Source: Oscillospiraceae bacterium
Lineage (GTDB): Bacteria > Bacillota_A > Clostridia > Oscillospirales > Ruminococcaceae
Length of the DNA stretch: 64,000 nucleotides
NCBI GenBank assembly: GCA_004558145.1
Contig: SFDQ01000010.1
Coordinates: 55,286 to 119,285, forward strand
Reading direction: 5' to 3'
Position 1 is the first letter of the stretch. Each line of letters opens with the position of its first letter. A program made the translations under genes and the position numbers. A model generated the notes under the pieces. The model had not been told where the DNA came from and did not search any database. It saw nothing but the letters and a program-made list of their open reading frames with translations. Below, one piece after another: positions 48,528 through 57,684 of the stretch.

Positions 48528-50240
48528 ATGGACCCCATCATTTCCTTCCGGGATTTCACCTTCCAATACCGCGCCCAGGCCCGGCCCACCCTCTACAACA
48601 TCGACCTGGACATCTATCCCGGCGAAAAGATCCTCATCGCCGGGCCCTCCGGCTCGGGCAAATCCACCCTGGCCAGCTGCATCAACGGGCTCATCCCCTT
48701 CAGCTATCCCGGCGAATCCACCGGCACTTTGACGGTGGACGGCATGGAGGCCAAGAAGGAGAGCATCTTTGCGCTGTCCAAATCGGTGGGCACGGTGCTG
48801 CAGGACCCGGACGGCCAGTTCATCGGCCTGACGGTGGCCGAGGACATCGCCTTCGCGCTGGAAAACGACTGCGTGCCCCAAAAGGAGATGCACGCCGCCG
48901 TGGCCCGCGCCGCCAAACTGGTGGACGTGGACCATCACCTGGGCTTTGCGCCCCACGAGCTCTCCGGCGGGCAGAAGCAGCGGGTGAGCCTTGCGGGCGT
49001 GATGGTGGACGCGGTGAAAATTCTGCTGTTCGACGAGCCGCTGGCAAACCTTGACCCGGCGGCGGGCAAGCAGACCATCGAGCTCATCGACCGCATCCAG
49101 AAGGAGACCGATACCACCGTGCTCATCATCGAGCACCGGCTGGAGGACGTGCTCTGGCGCAGCGTGGACCGCATCGTGCTGATGGACGAGGGCCGCATCG
49201 CCGCCGACCTGCGGCCGGACGAGCTGCTCTGCTCGCCGCTGCTCACCGAGGCGGGCATCCGTGAGCCCCTCTACCTCACCGCGCTGAAATACGCCGGCGT
49301 GACCCTCACACCGGAGAAAAAGCCCGCCCACCCCGACACACTGGAGCTCACCGAGGCCGACAAGGACGCGGTGCGCGCCTGGTACCACGCGGCCCCCGCC
49401 GCCGCCCCCGCTCCCGAGCAGCCGGTGCTGCTGGAGGTGAAGAACCTGAGCTTTGGCTACACCAAGGACCGCACCACCCTGCAGAACATCTCCTTCTCCG
49501 TGCGAAAAGGGGAGATGGTGAGCATCGTGGGCCGCAACGGCGCGGGCAAATCCACCCTTTCCAAACTCATCTGCGGGTTTGAGGCCCCCGGCTCCGGCTC
49601 CATTCTGCTGGACGGGCGGGACATCACCGGCGACACCATCCGCCAGCGGGCCAGCCGCATCGGCTACGTGATGCAGAACCCGAACCAGATGATCTCCAAG
49701 ACCATGATCTTCGACGAGGTGGCCCTGGGCCTTGTGCAGAGCGGCCTTGGCCCCGACGAGGTGCGGGCGAAGGTGGAGGACACCTTGAAAATCTGCGGCC
49801 TCTACCCCTTCCGCAACTGGCCGGTGAGCGCCCTGAGCTTCGGCCAGAAAAAGCGGGTGACCATCGCCAGCGTGCTGGCCCTGGGCCCGGACGTCATCAT
49901 TCTGGACGAGCCCACCGCCGGGCAGGACTTCCGCCACTACACCGAAATTATGGAGTTCCTGCGGGGGCTGAACCGGCAGGGGGTGACGGTGCTGATGATC
50001 ACCCACGACATGCACCTGATGCTGGAATACACCCCCCGGGCGCTGGTGTTCAGCGACGGGCGGCTCATCGCGGACCGCTCCGCCGCCGAGGTGCTGTGCG
50101 ACCCGGCGCTCATCGAGCGGGCGGCGCTGAAGGAGACCAGTCTGTTCACCCTGGCGAACCGCTGCGGCATCGCGCCGCCGGAGGCCTTCGTCCAGCGGTT
50201 CATCGACTTTGACCGGGAGGTGCGCGAGCATGGCTGCTAA
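48528..50240 (+). CDS. ECF transporter ATPase, two ABC domains in one chain
   Basis: 570 residues, about twice the size of a single EcfA. Domain 1 has Walker A GPSGSGKST (39-47), LSGGQKQR and LLFDEPLANLD. After a Pro/Ala linker, domain 2 has GRNGAGKST, LSFGQKKR and ILDEPTAGQD. The fused pair powers the ECF transporter. In domain 2 the signature reads LSFGQ rather than LSGGQ. ATG 48528 follows GAGGAG. Its last bases overlap ecfT. Confidence 0.93.
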   Translation: MDPIISFRDFTFQYRAQARPTLYNIDLDIYPGEKILIAGPSGSGKSTLASCINGLIPFSYPGESTGTLTVDGMEAKKESIFALSKSVGTVLQDPDGQFIGLTVAEDIAFALENDCVPQKEMHAAVARAAKLVDVDHHLGFAPHELSGGQKQRVSLAGVMVDAVKILLFDEPLANLDPAAGKQTIELIDRIQKETDTTVLIIEHRLEDVLWRSVDRIVLMDEGRIAADLRPDELLCSPLLTEAGIREPLYLTALKYAGVTLTPEKKPAHPDTLELTEADKDAVRAWYHAAPAAAPAPEQPVLLEVKNLSFGYTKDRTTLQNISFSVRKGEMVSIVGRNGAGKSTLSKLICGFEAPGSGSILLDGRDITGDTIRQRASRIGYVMQNPNQMISKTMIFDEVALGLVQSGLGPDEVRAKVEDTLKICGLYPFRNWPVSALSFGQKKRVTIASVLALGPDVIILDEPTAGQDFRHYTEIMEFLRGLNRQGVTVLMITHDMHLMLEYTPRALVFSDGRLIADRSAAEVLCDPALIERAALKETSLFTLANRCGIAPPEAFVQRFIDFDREVREHGC

Positions 50241-51063
50241 CACCGTTCTGAATTATCTGCCGCGCAAGAGCTTCGTGCACTCGCTCACCGGCACCACCAA
50301 GCTGGCGTTTTTCCTGCTGTTCACCTTCGCCAGCATGATCACCTACGACACCCGGGTGCTCATCGGCCTGATGGTGGTGAGCTTCGCCGCCTTCAAGGCC
50401 AGCCGCATCAAGCTGCGGGAAGTGCGCTTCATGCTGGTGTTCATGCTGGTGTTCCTGATTTTGAACAACGTGTTCATCTATCTGTTCAGCCCCGAGCAGG
50501 GCGTGGAGATTTACGGCACCCGCCACGTCATCGTCACCCTGTTCTGGCGCTACACCATCACCTGGGAGCAGCTGTTCTACACTTTGAACATCTCGCTGAA
50601 GTACTTCGTGGCGCTGCCGGTGGCCATCCTGTTCATCTCCGCCACCGACCCCAGCGAGTTCGCCGCCAGCCTCAATTCCATCGGCGTTTCCTACCGGGTG
50701 GGCTACTCGGTGGCCATCGCCCTGCGCTACATCCCCGACATCCAGCGGGACTACCACAGCATCAGCCAGGCCCAGCAGGCCCGCGGCGTGGAGCTGGGCA
50801 GCAAGGAAAAGCTGAGCGCCCGGCTGAAAAACTCGGTGAACATCCTCTTGCCCCTCATCCTCTCCAGCCTTGCCCGCATCGACACCATCAGCAACGCCAT
50901 GGAGCTGCGGGGCTTCGGCAAGAAGAAAAAGCGCACCTGGTACGTGCAGCGGCCCTTCACCAGGAACGACTGGCTGGTGCTGGCGCTGGGCGTGGCCCTG
51001 CTGCTGGCCAGCCTCGTCATCACCTTCTGGGACGGCGACCGCTTCTTCAACCCCTTCATCTGA
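50230..51063 (+). CDS. ecfT: ECF transporter transmembrane component
   Basis: 277 residues with about five or six helices. The two coupling motifs that bind the ATPases are visible: QQARGVELG and MELRGFGKK. It overlaps the ATPase gene by 11 bases, which completes the S-A-T set in one operon. It anchors the S component and transmits ATP-driven movement. The start is ATG 50230. Confidence 0.92.
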   Translation: MAANTVLNYLPRKSFVHSLTGTTKLAFFLLFTFASMITYDTRVLIGLMVVSFAAFKASRIKLREVRFMLVFMLVFLILNNVFIYLFSPEQGVEIYGTRHVIVTLFWRYTITWEQLFYTLNISLKYFVALPVAILFISATDPSEFAASLNSIGVSYRVGYSVAIALRYIPDIQRDYHSISQAQQARGVELGSKEKLSARLKNSVNILLPLILSSLARIDTISNAMELRGFGKKKKRTWYVQRPFTRNDWLVLALGVALLLASLVITFWDGDRFFNPFI

Positions 51064-51083
51064 CAACTTGCAGCGAAAACGAC

Positions 51084-51123
51084 AGGCGCCGCGGCCCCAA
51101 AAGGGCCGCGGCGCCTTTGTTTT
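51084..51123 (+). terminator. Terminator of the ECF operon
   Basis: A 14-bp perfect stem (51084-51097 with 51103-51116), loop CAAAA, then TTTGTTTTG. Confidence 0.85.
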
Positions 51124-51126
51124 GTT

Positions 51127-52776
51127 TCATAGCCCCAGCCGCTCCTCCACGGCCTGCCACAGCCGGGCGAAGAAGGCTTTGGTCCGGGGATATTCGGTGA
51201 AGGTCATCTCGCCGCCTACCTCTTTCAAAAGGTCCAGCGTGGCCGGCCGGCCGATGCGGCTCTCGCACAGGCGCAGCAGCCGCAGGTCCTGCAGGGCGGC
51301 CTTGTGGGCCTCGCCCCGCAGCGAGCCCCAGGCGGTGCCATCGGGGGCGGGGTAGACCAGGAACGCGTCCCCCGAGGGGAAGGCTTCGCCCGCGTCGGTC
51401 ACCCGGAAGGGGTCGATGGGGCGCACCGAGCGCTGGACGTTGTAGAAGTTGAAGCCCCAGTGCAGAAAGCCCTCCAAATCGTACTGATAGAGCAGCGGGC
51501 CCATGATGCGGCAGCGGGTGCTGGGCATGGCCATGAAGCGGTTGGGCACCGCCAGCGCCTGCACCGTGCAGTAATAGGTCCACAGGTGCTGCACGCCGTG
51601 GTCCACGAAGGTCTGGATGTGGTCGTTGCAGACCACCGGCTTTTCCACAATACCCTCCCGGTAGATGTCGTAGCTGCTGAGGGCGTCGATGACGTGGCAG
51701 CCCTCCAGCAGGCCGGCCACCGTGGCCTTGGCGGCGGCGTAGGTCTCCTTTTCGTGGTCGTGGGGCTCGTCCGAAATGTGGAACCACACGTGGTCCAGGC
51801 CCACAAGGCCGTCCAGCTCCGCCTTCAGTGCGGGCAGGAAGGCGTGGAGGAATTCGGTGTACTCGCCGCCCACCGCCGGGGTGTGCCAGCCGAAGCGCTT
51901 TTCCAGCCCCTGGGGAGTCTGCACCATCACCTTGGGAGCAAACTCCGCCCCCCACTGGGTGAACAGGTGGGCCACCTCAATTTCGGTGATGCCGTGGCGG
52001 CGGGCCATCTGTACCCAGCGGCGCAGCTTGTCAAAGCCGAAGCTCCACCGGCCATCCTCAAAGGTCACGTCCACCAGCTGCACGGTGGTGCGCTCGCCGC
52101 CCTTGGCGGTGTCCAGCGGCGGGGTGAACACCGGCGTGAGCAGCATGTTGATGCCGTGGTCGGCGGCGCTGGCCATGAAGTTGTCCAGGATGCGCCAGTG
52201 CTCCTCGCTGAACACCGGCACATGGTAGTAGTCCGCAAGGCAGTCGGCGTGGAACCACTGGGTCTGCAGCAGGGTCTGGGGCGGCAGGGCCGTGTCCAGC
52301 ACCTCCACCGTAAAGGCAAACTCCGCCAGCTTCTCGCCCGCCGGGCCCAGCACCTCCAGCCGCAGGTCCGCCGGGCCGGGGGCAAGGCGCGCCGCGTCCA
52401 GCGAGAACCACAGGCTGCGCCACTGGGCGGGCACCGCCTTGAAGGATTCCTCCCAGCCCGCCGGGCGCAGCAGGTCCGGCAGCAGGCCGGGCCGGGTGGT
52501 GAGGTAGTCCTCGTCCCAGGTGCCGTGGCAGGGATAGTCGCAGGGCACCAGCTCCACCCGGAAAAGGTCCAGGGCCGCCTTGGCGGAGCCCGTGCACCGC
52601 AAAGAAAACAGCGTGGAGGTCTCGCCGAAGTCATCATTCTGGCAGGTGTAGGCCAGCTGGAAGGCCCAGCGCTGGTTTTTCAGCAGCCGGGGCGCGCCGG
52701 GGTCGGCGGCTTCCGGCCTCCGGTCCGGCAGCACCTTTTCCAGGCTGTCGGTGAGGAAAAATTCATAGCTCGTCAT
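51127..52776 (-). CDS. DUF4091 (GH123-type) protein, first paralogue
   Basis: 549 residues. A beta-rich N-terminal part of about 170 residues precedes a TIM-barrel-like domain. The HISDEPHDHEKE segment (Asp336-Glu337) supplies the Asp-Glu pair that GH123 beta-N-acetylgalactosaminidases use with the substrate acetamido group. GFLHWGFNFYN near the C-terminus also fits. There is no signal peptide, so it should act in the cytosol on imported sugar. It lies 80 bases after the binding-protein gene on the same strand. Substrate is inferred. Confidence 0.82.
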   Translation of the reverse strand: MTSYEFFLTDSLEKVLPDRRPEAADPGAPRLLKNQRWAFQLAYTCQNDDFGETSTLFSLRCTGSAKAALDLFRVELVPCDYPCHGTWDEDYLTTRPGLLPDLLRPAGWEESFKAVPAQWRSLWFSLDAARLAPGPADLRLEVLGPAGEKLAEFAFTVEVLDTALPPQTLLQTQWFHADCLADYYHVPVFSEEHWRILDNFMASAADHGINMLLTPVFTPPLDTAKGGERTTVQLVDVTFEDGRWSFGFDKLRRWVQMARRHGITEIEVAHLFTQWGAEFAPKVMVQTPQGLEKRFGWHTPAVGGEYTEFLHAFLPALKAELDGLVGLDHVWFHISDEPHDHEKETYAAAKATVAGLLEGCHVIDALSSYDIYREGIVEKPVVCNDHIQTFVDHGVQHLWTYYCTVQALAVPNRFMAMPSTRCRIMGPLLYQYDLEGFLHWGFNFYNVQRSVRPIDPFRVTDAGEAFPSGDAFLVYPAPDGTAWGSLRGEAHKAALQDLRLLRLCESRIGRPATLDLLKEVGGEMTFTEYPRTKAFFARLWQAVEERLGL

Positions 52777-52813
52777 AGAAAAACTCCCATCCCACTTTCA
52801 GGATACCAAAACA

Positions 52814-52840
52814 GGGGAGGCGGGACACGCCCGCCTCCCC
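52814..52840 (-). terminator. Partial terminator after the solute-binding protein gene
   Basis: An 11-bp perfect stem (52814-52824 with 52830-52840). On the minus strand TGTTTTGG follows. Such hairpins often let the binding protein be made in excess. Confidence 0.6.
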
Positions 52841-52856
52841 CCATTCAGGGTCAGGT

Positions 52857-54443
52857 TTATTCCACAGGGTGGCTCTCCAGGAAGGTGAGGGCCTGGGTGT
52901 GGAAGGCCTCCTGCAGCGCGGTCACGCCGGCGGCCTCCAGTTTGGTCTTCAGCTTCGCCACGTCGCCCTCCGGGTCGTCGGTGAAGCCAAGCTGCAGCAG
53001 CTTGTAGTCGGAGTTGTAGATCTCGCTCACGGCGGCGACCTCGTTCTTCACGGCGGAGTCGTCAAACACGAAGGTCAGGTAGCGGCCGCTGCGGGCGGTG
53101 GCCTTCCAGTTCTCGGTCAGCTCCTCGGAGTTGGGGATGCCGCCCTCAACGGTGCGCCAGTATTTGTCGTTGCGCACGCCCCAGTTGCAGTTGCTGTCGT
53201 AGGCGTAGTTGGTGCTGTCGGGCAGGGACTTCAGACCATGCTCGCCGACGGCCTCCCAGTGCACGCCTTCGATGCCGTAGCAGAACAGGTTGTGGCAGAT
53301 CTCGTCGTTGCGCAGGTAGTCCAGAGCCATCAGAGCGCGCTCGGGGTTCTTGGACTTGGAGAAGATGCTCATGCCGTTGGCAAGGTACGACTGGATGGTG
53401 GCGGGGGCGCCGTTCATGGCGTCAAACACCCGCACATCCCACTCGGGATGCTCGGCCTGCAGGGTGGCGTAGAGGCTCTTGGCGGTGTTGATGTTCATCA
53501 CGGCCAGGGCGGACTTGCCGGCCTGGAAGCTCTCGGTGTTGTTCTGGGTGTTGACCACCGCGTTGCGGCTCCAGAAGCCGCGGTCGCGCCAATCCTTCAC
53601 CTTGTTCAGGGTGTTCATGAAGATGTCGGCGTCCAGGGTGCTCATCACGTTGGCCTCGGGGTCGTTCTCGCCCACGCAGGTGAACAGGTTGACGGGAGGC
53701 AGCACGGCGTAGTTGTCCTCGCCCTTGGCGTTGGACTCCACGTTCCAGATGAGGTCGAACACGAACTGGCGGTCATAGTCGGAGCCCACGTCCAGGGGGA
53801 TCATGGAGGGCTCGTTGTCCACGATGGCCTGCATGTACTGCTCGGCGCCTTCAAAGGTGTCCAGAGACTCGATGCCGTATTTGTCCATCAAATCGCCGCG
53901 GGCCATCCAGACGTAGGCGGTGAGCTCCTGATAGTTCATGGGCAGCATGTAGACCTTGCCGTCCACCTTGGCCTGCTCCCAGGCTTCGGGATACATGCTC
54001 TCGGCGGTCATGGGGGCGTAGGTCTCCAGCGCTTCGGGGGTGATCTCCCAGAAGCCCTGCTTGGTGGCCTGGGCGTTGTAGAAGCACCAGTCGGCGGTGA
54101 AGATGATGTCCCAGTCCTCGCCGGAGGCGAAGATCAGCGGGTATTTCTGTTCATACTCGCTCCAGCTCATGAACTTCACGTCGATGGTGGCGTTGATCTC
54201 TTCTTTCAGGCGCTCGTTGATCTTCTCGAACACCAGATCGTTGTCCACCGGGCGGTCGCCGATGAGGTACATGGTGAGGATGACTTCCTCGGAGATGTCC
54301 GGGCCGGCGGCGGTGCCGGAACCGGAGGTGCTGGCGGGGGTCGCCGCGGAGCCGGAAGTGCCCGTGCCGCCGCAGCCTGCGAACGCGGTCAGCACCAGCG
54401 CCAGGGCCAGGACGAGGGCCAGCAGTTTCGCTGATTTTTTCAT
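52857..54443 (-). CDS. Lipoprotein sugar-binding protein of an LplA-like ABC importer
   Basis: 528 residues. A lipoprotein signal ends in AFAGC (Cys24), then a Ser/Thr/Gly linker and a large solute-binding fold typical of the LplA/YtcQ group (WDIIFTADW, MNYQELTAYVWMA). It would sit on the outer membrane face and hand an oligosaccharide to the two permeases encoded upstream in the same operon. No ATPase gene lies here, as is usual: a shared MsmX-like ATPase is expected elsewhere. AAGGAGG precedes the ATG. Confidence 0.9.
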   Translation of the reverse strand: MKKSAKLLALVLALALVLTAFAGCGGTGTSGSAATPASTSGSGTAAGPDISEEVILTMYLIGDRPVDNDLVFEKINERLKEEINATIDVKFMSWSEYEQKYPLIFASGEDWDIIFTADWCFYNAQATKQGFWEITPEALETYAPMTAESMYPEAWEQAKVDGKVYMLPMNYQELTAYVWMARGDLMDKYGIESLDTFEGAEQYMQAIVDNEPSMIPLDVGSDYDRQFVFDLIWNVESNAKGEDNYAVLPPVNLFTCVGENDPEANVMSTLDADIFMNTLNKVKDWRDRGFWSRNAVVNTQNNTESFQAGKSALAVMNINTAKSLYATLQAEHPEWDVRVFDAMNGAPATIQSYLANGMSIFSKSKNPERALMALDYLRNDEICHNLFCYGIEGVHWEAVGEHGLKSLPDSTNYAYDSNCNWGVRNDKYWRTVEGGIPNSEELTENWKATARSGRYLTFVFDDSAVKNEVAAVSEIYNSDYKLLQLGFTDDPEGDVAKLKTKLEAAGVTALQEAFHTQALTFLESHPVE

Positions 54444-54505
54444 GGTTTTTCCTCCTTAATTGAATTATACACTGCCGTGTGCCAACTGCGCACGGCTTGC
54501 TACCG

Positions 54506-55420
54506 TCAGCCTTTCACGGCGCCGATGGTGACGCCCTTGACGAAATACTTTTGCAGGAAGGGGTAGAGCAGGATGATGGGGCCGGTGGCCACCACCGTCA
54601 TGGCCAGCTTCATGGGCTCGCTGGGCACCTCGCTCATGGGCAGGCCGCTGCGGGCGGCCGCCTGGGCGATGGCCTGAGCCTTGGTGAGGATGTTGTTCAG
54701 GTAGTACTGCAAAGGATACAGGTCGCTGCGCCCTTCGTCCAAAAACAGCATCGCGTCGTACCAGTCGTTCCAGTAGTTCAGGGCGATGAACAGGCCCACC
54801 GTGGCAAGGCCCGCCTTGCACAGCGGCATGGCCACCCGCAGGTAGATGGTGAAGTCGCCCGCGCCGTCCAGCCGGGCGGATTCATACAGCGCCTCGGGGA
54901 TGCCCGCCATATAGCTTTTCAGGATGAGCAGGTAGGTCACGTTGATGAGGATGGGCAGGATGAGGGCGATGATGCTGTTGTGGAAGTGCAGGTACTTGGT
55001 GTTGAAGATGTACCAGGGCACGAGGCCGCCGCCGAAGATGGAGGTGAAGTAGAAGAAGAAGGACATCTGATAGCGGTAGCGGAAGGTGCTGCTGGCCAGC
55101 ACATAGGCCGCCATGCTGGTGAACAAAAGGCCCAGGAAGGTGCCGGTAACGGTGACGAAGATGGTCACGCCGTAGGCCCGCAGCAAGTCGCCCGGGATTT
55201 TGAACAGGGTCTTGTAGGCGTCCAGCGAGAAGGTCTCGGGGATGAGCTGGTAGCCGTGGGTCAGAATGGAGGTCTGGTCCGAGAAGGAGCCGCTGAGCAC
55301 CAGCAGAAAGGGCAGCAGGCAGAAGAGGGACAGCACCGTGAGGATGACCACCGAGAGCACGTCAAAGACAACGCGGTCCCGCCCCACGGGCTTTTTGCCG
55401 GTTTTGGTCTTGCTTGCCAT
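54506..55420 (-). CDS. Sugar ABC transporter permease, YtcP/LplC-like
   Basis: 304 residues with six helices. The EAA loop that contacts the ATPase is seen in ESARLDGAGDFTIYLRVAMPL. The protein ends in KYFVKGVTIGAVKG, a hallmark of YtcP-like permeases. It begins about 14 bases after the other permease gene, with AAGGAGG before the ATG. It forms the channel with the LplB-like partner. Confidence 0.93.
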   Translation of the reverse strand: MASKTKTGKKPVGRDRVVFDVLSVVILTVLSLFCLLPFLLVLSGSFSDQTSILTHGYQLIPETFSLDAYKTLFKIPGDLLRAYGVTIFVTVTGTFLGLLFTSMAAYVLASSTFRYRYQMSFFFYFTSIFGGGLVPWYIFNTKYLHFHNSIIALILPILINVTYLLILKSYMAGIPEALYESARLDGAGDFTIYLRVAMPLCKAGLATVGLFIALNYWNDWYDAMLFLDEGRSDLYPLQYYLNNILTKAQAIAQAAARSGLPMSEVPSEPMKLAMTVVATGPIILLYPFLQKYFVKGVTIGAVKG

Positions 55421-55434
55421 GAGGCCGCCTCCTT

Positions 55435-56361
55435 TCAGAACAGTGCGTAGTCAGGCTCCACCTTTTTCACCAGCTTGTTGGCCAAAAGCACCAAGAGGAA
55501 GGAGAAGGTGGACTGATACAGGCCCGCGGCGCTGGTCATGCCGAACTCCTGCAATTGCAGCAGCGAGCGGGTGACGTAGGTGTCGATGACGTCGGTGACC
55601 TCCAGCACCATGGGGTTGTTGCCGGTGACCTGCCAGAACATCTGGAAGTCGCCCTTCATGATGGTGCCGATGGCCAACAGGAACAGGATGACCACCGTGG
55701 GCCGGATGCCCGGCAGGGTGATGTGGCGTATCTTCTGCCACATGTTGGCGCCGTCCAGGTCGGCGGCTTCGTAGAGCTGGCCGTCGATGTTCATGATGCT
55801 GGCCAGATACATCACCGTGCCGTAGCCCACGTTCTTGAAGGCGCTCACCGCGATGAGGATGAAGGGCCACACCACCTTGTTGGAGTAGATGTCCACCGGG
55901 TCGAGCCCCAGCGAGCGCAGCAGGGTGTTCACCGCGCCGAACTCGTAGTTGAACATGTTGTAGATGAAGGCCCCCACCACGACCCAGGAGATGAAGTAGG
56001 GGAAGAACATCACCGACTGGGTGATGCGCTTGAACCACTTGCCCGCCAGCTCCGAGAGAAGGATGGCGCAGGTGATCTGCAAAAAGGTGTTGACGCAGAG
56101 GAACGCCAGATTGTAGAGGATGGTGTTGCGGGTGACGCTCCACGCCTTGCCCGACTGGAAGAAGTACTCGAAGTTTTTGAAGGCCACCCACGGGCTGCCG
56201 AAGATGCCGTCGTGGTAGTTGTACTCCTTGAAGGCCAGCACGATGCCGCCCATGGGGATGTAGCACATCAGGATGACCACGATGGCCGCCGGCAGCAGCA
56301 TGAGCCACTTGACCCGGTTCTCTTTCAGGTCCCGGAGGAAGGGATGTTTGCCGTGTTTCAT
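55435..56361 (-). CDS. Sugar ABC transporter permease, LplB-like
   Basis: 308 residues with six helices. Signature segments are YIPMGGIVLAFKEYN and EAADLDGANMWQKIRHITLPG (EAA loop). The start ATG 56361 follows GGAGG by 8 bases; the longer in-frame extension has no ribosome site. First gene of the minus-strand operon LplB-YtcP-binding protein-DUF4091. It is divergent from the YesMN-like regulators, which are its likely activators. Confidence 0.93.
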   Translation of the reverse strand: MKHGKHPFLRDLKENRVKWLMLLPAAIVVILMCYIPMGGIVLAFKEYNYHDGIFGSPWVAFKNFEYFFQSGKAWSVTRNTILYNLAFLCVNTFLQITCAILLSELAGKWFKRITQSVMFFPYFISWVVVGAFIYNMFNYEFGAVNTLLRSLGLDPVDIYSNKVVWPFILIAVSAFKNVGYGTVMYLASIMNIDGQLYEAADLDGANMWQKIRHITLPGIRPTVVILFLLAIGTIMKGDFQMFWQVTGNNPMVLEVTDVIDTYVTRSLLQLQEFGMTSAAGLYQSTFSFLLVLLANKLVKKVEPDYALF

Positions 56362-56502
56362 CTGACCGGCCTCCTTTGTGCGTTGTTTTTTGTCCACTAC
56401 CATCGTAGCAGAGCCGCCGGGGCAAAACAACGGGAGCCGATTATGATAAGAGGGAAAAATTATGGTGTTTCAGAAAAATTTCATTTTTTGCACGAAAATC
56501 CA

Positions 56503-56531
56503 TTGAAGCGTCATAAAATTCAGTCTATATT
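56503..56531 (+). promoter_or_regulatory. Promoter of the two-component system operon
   Basis: TTGAAG (56503-56508), a 17-base spacer and TATATT (56526-56531). The gap is AT-rich compared with the rest. Confidence 0.6.
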
Positions 56532-56574
56532 ATAGTAGGAATCAACAAAAAGCGGAGAAAGCGAGGGGAGCGCC

Positions 56575-57684
56575 GTGCGGTTTTCGGTGCTTGTGGCGGA
56601 CGACGAAAAGATGCCCCGGGAAATTCTGCGGGACCGTCTGCCCTGGGAAGAGCTGGGCGTGGAGCGGGTGGACGCGGCCTCGGACGGGGCCGAAGCGCTG
56701 GAGCTGGCGCGGCAGCACCGGCCGGACATCATCATCAGCGACGTGAAGATGCCCCGGATGAACGGCCTGGAACTGGCGGGCGCGGTGCGGGAGATGTATC
56801 CCGAGTGCCAGTTCATCTTCCTCAGCGGCTACACCGACAAGGAATATCTCAAAGGGGCCATCAAGCTGCGGGCCGCCAGCTATGTGGAAAAGCCCATCGA
56901 CCTGGAGGAGGTGGCCGCCGTTCTGCGGGAGGTCACCGCCGAGCTGAAAAAAAGCCGCCGGCCGGACCCGGCGCTCGTGTTCTACCGCGGGGAGGACGGC
57001 GACCTCTCCACCCCCGGCAACGGTGAGGTGTACGTCTACGACAAGGCGCAGTTCGCGGCGCTGGGCAACCTCATCCGCCACAAGCGCAAGGCCGAGGCCA
57101 TGGACCTGGCGGGCAGCATCTACCGGGACATCCGCCGCTGCGAGGGCACCCGGCCCGAGGTGGTGCGCAACATCTACTGCCAGATCGTGTTCGCCCTGCT
57201 CTCGGCGGCGGAGAGCCGCAACATCACCGCCGTCACCGCCCAGGGGGACTATCTGCTCTACACCGCCGCCAAGCAGCCCACCCTGCGCCAGCTGTGGCAG
57301 GCCCTCACCGACGGGATGCAGACCTATTTCCAGGCGGTGGAGAGCAACGCCCAGGACCTGGTGACCCGGGTGGACGGGTATCTGGCCGCCCATCTGGCGG
57401 ACAGCGACTTCACCGTGCAGGCCATGGCCTCGGACCTGGGGTTCGTACATACCTATCTTTGCAGCGCCTACAAAAAGAACAGCGGGCGCACCGTGAACCA
57501 GAAGCTCACCGAGCTGCGGATGGAGCGGGCCAAGGCTCTGCTGGCGGACCCCTCCCGCAAGCTGTATGAGGTGGCCCACGCGGTGGGCTACGCCGACGGC
57601 AAATACTTTGTAAAACTGTTCACCAAGGAAGTGGGCATCCCGCCCCGCCTTTACCGGGAGAACCTTTGCTGCCATGAAGAATAA
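56575..57684 (+). CDS. YesN-like AraC-type response regulator
   Basis: 369 residues. A receiver domain (phospho-acceptor Asp56 in IIISDVKMPRMNG) is followed by a linker and a C-terminal AraC DNA-binding domain (GFVHTYLCSAYKKNSGRTVNQKLTELR). The start is GTG 56575, after GAGGGGAG. It overlaps the kinase gene by 11 bases. It should activate the adjacent sugar transporter operon when the kinase senses extracellular sugar. Confidence 0.93.
   Translation: MRFSVLVADDEKMPREILRDRLPWEELGVERVDAASDGAEALELARQHRPDIIISDVKMPRMNGLELAGAVREMYPECQFIFLSGYTDKEYLKGAIKLRAASYVEKPIDLEEVAAVLREVTAELKKSRRPDPALVFYRGEDGDLSTPGNGEVYVYDKAQFAALGNLIRHKRKAEAMDLAGSIYRDIRRCEGTRPEVVRNIYCQIVFALLSAAESRNITAVTAQGDYLLYTAAKQPTLRQLWQALTDGMQTYFQAVESNAQDLVTRVDGYLAAHLADSDFTVQAMASDLGFVHTYLCSAYKKNSGRTVNQKLTELRMERAKALLADPSRKLYEVAHAVGYADGKYFVKLFTKEVGIPPRLYRENLCCHEE

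Noticed and set aside
48324..50243. A 639-codon minus-strand open frame
   Set aside because: Antisense to the double ECF ATPase, whose Walker and signature motifs are unambiguous.
54464..54469. A TATAAT on the minus strand before the sugar-binding protein gene
   Set aside because: No -35 box lies at 16-18 bases and the gene is within an operon. A second promoter is possible but not supported.
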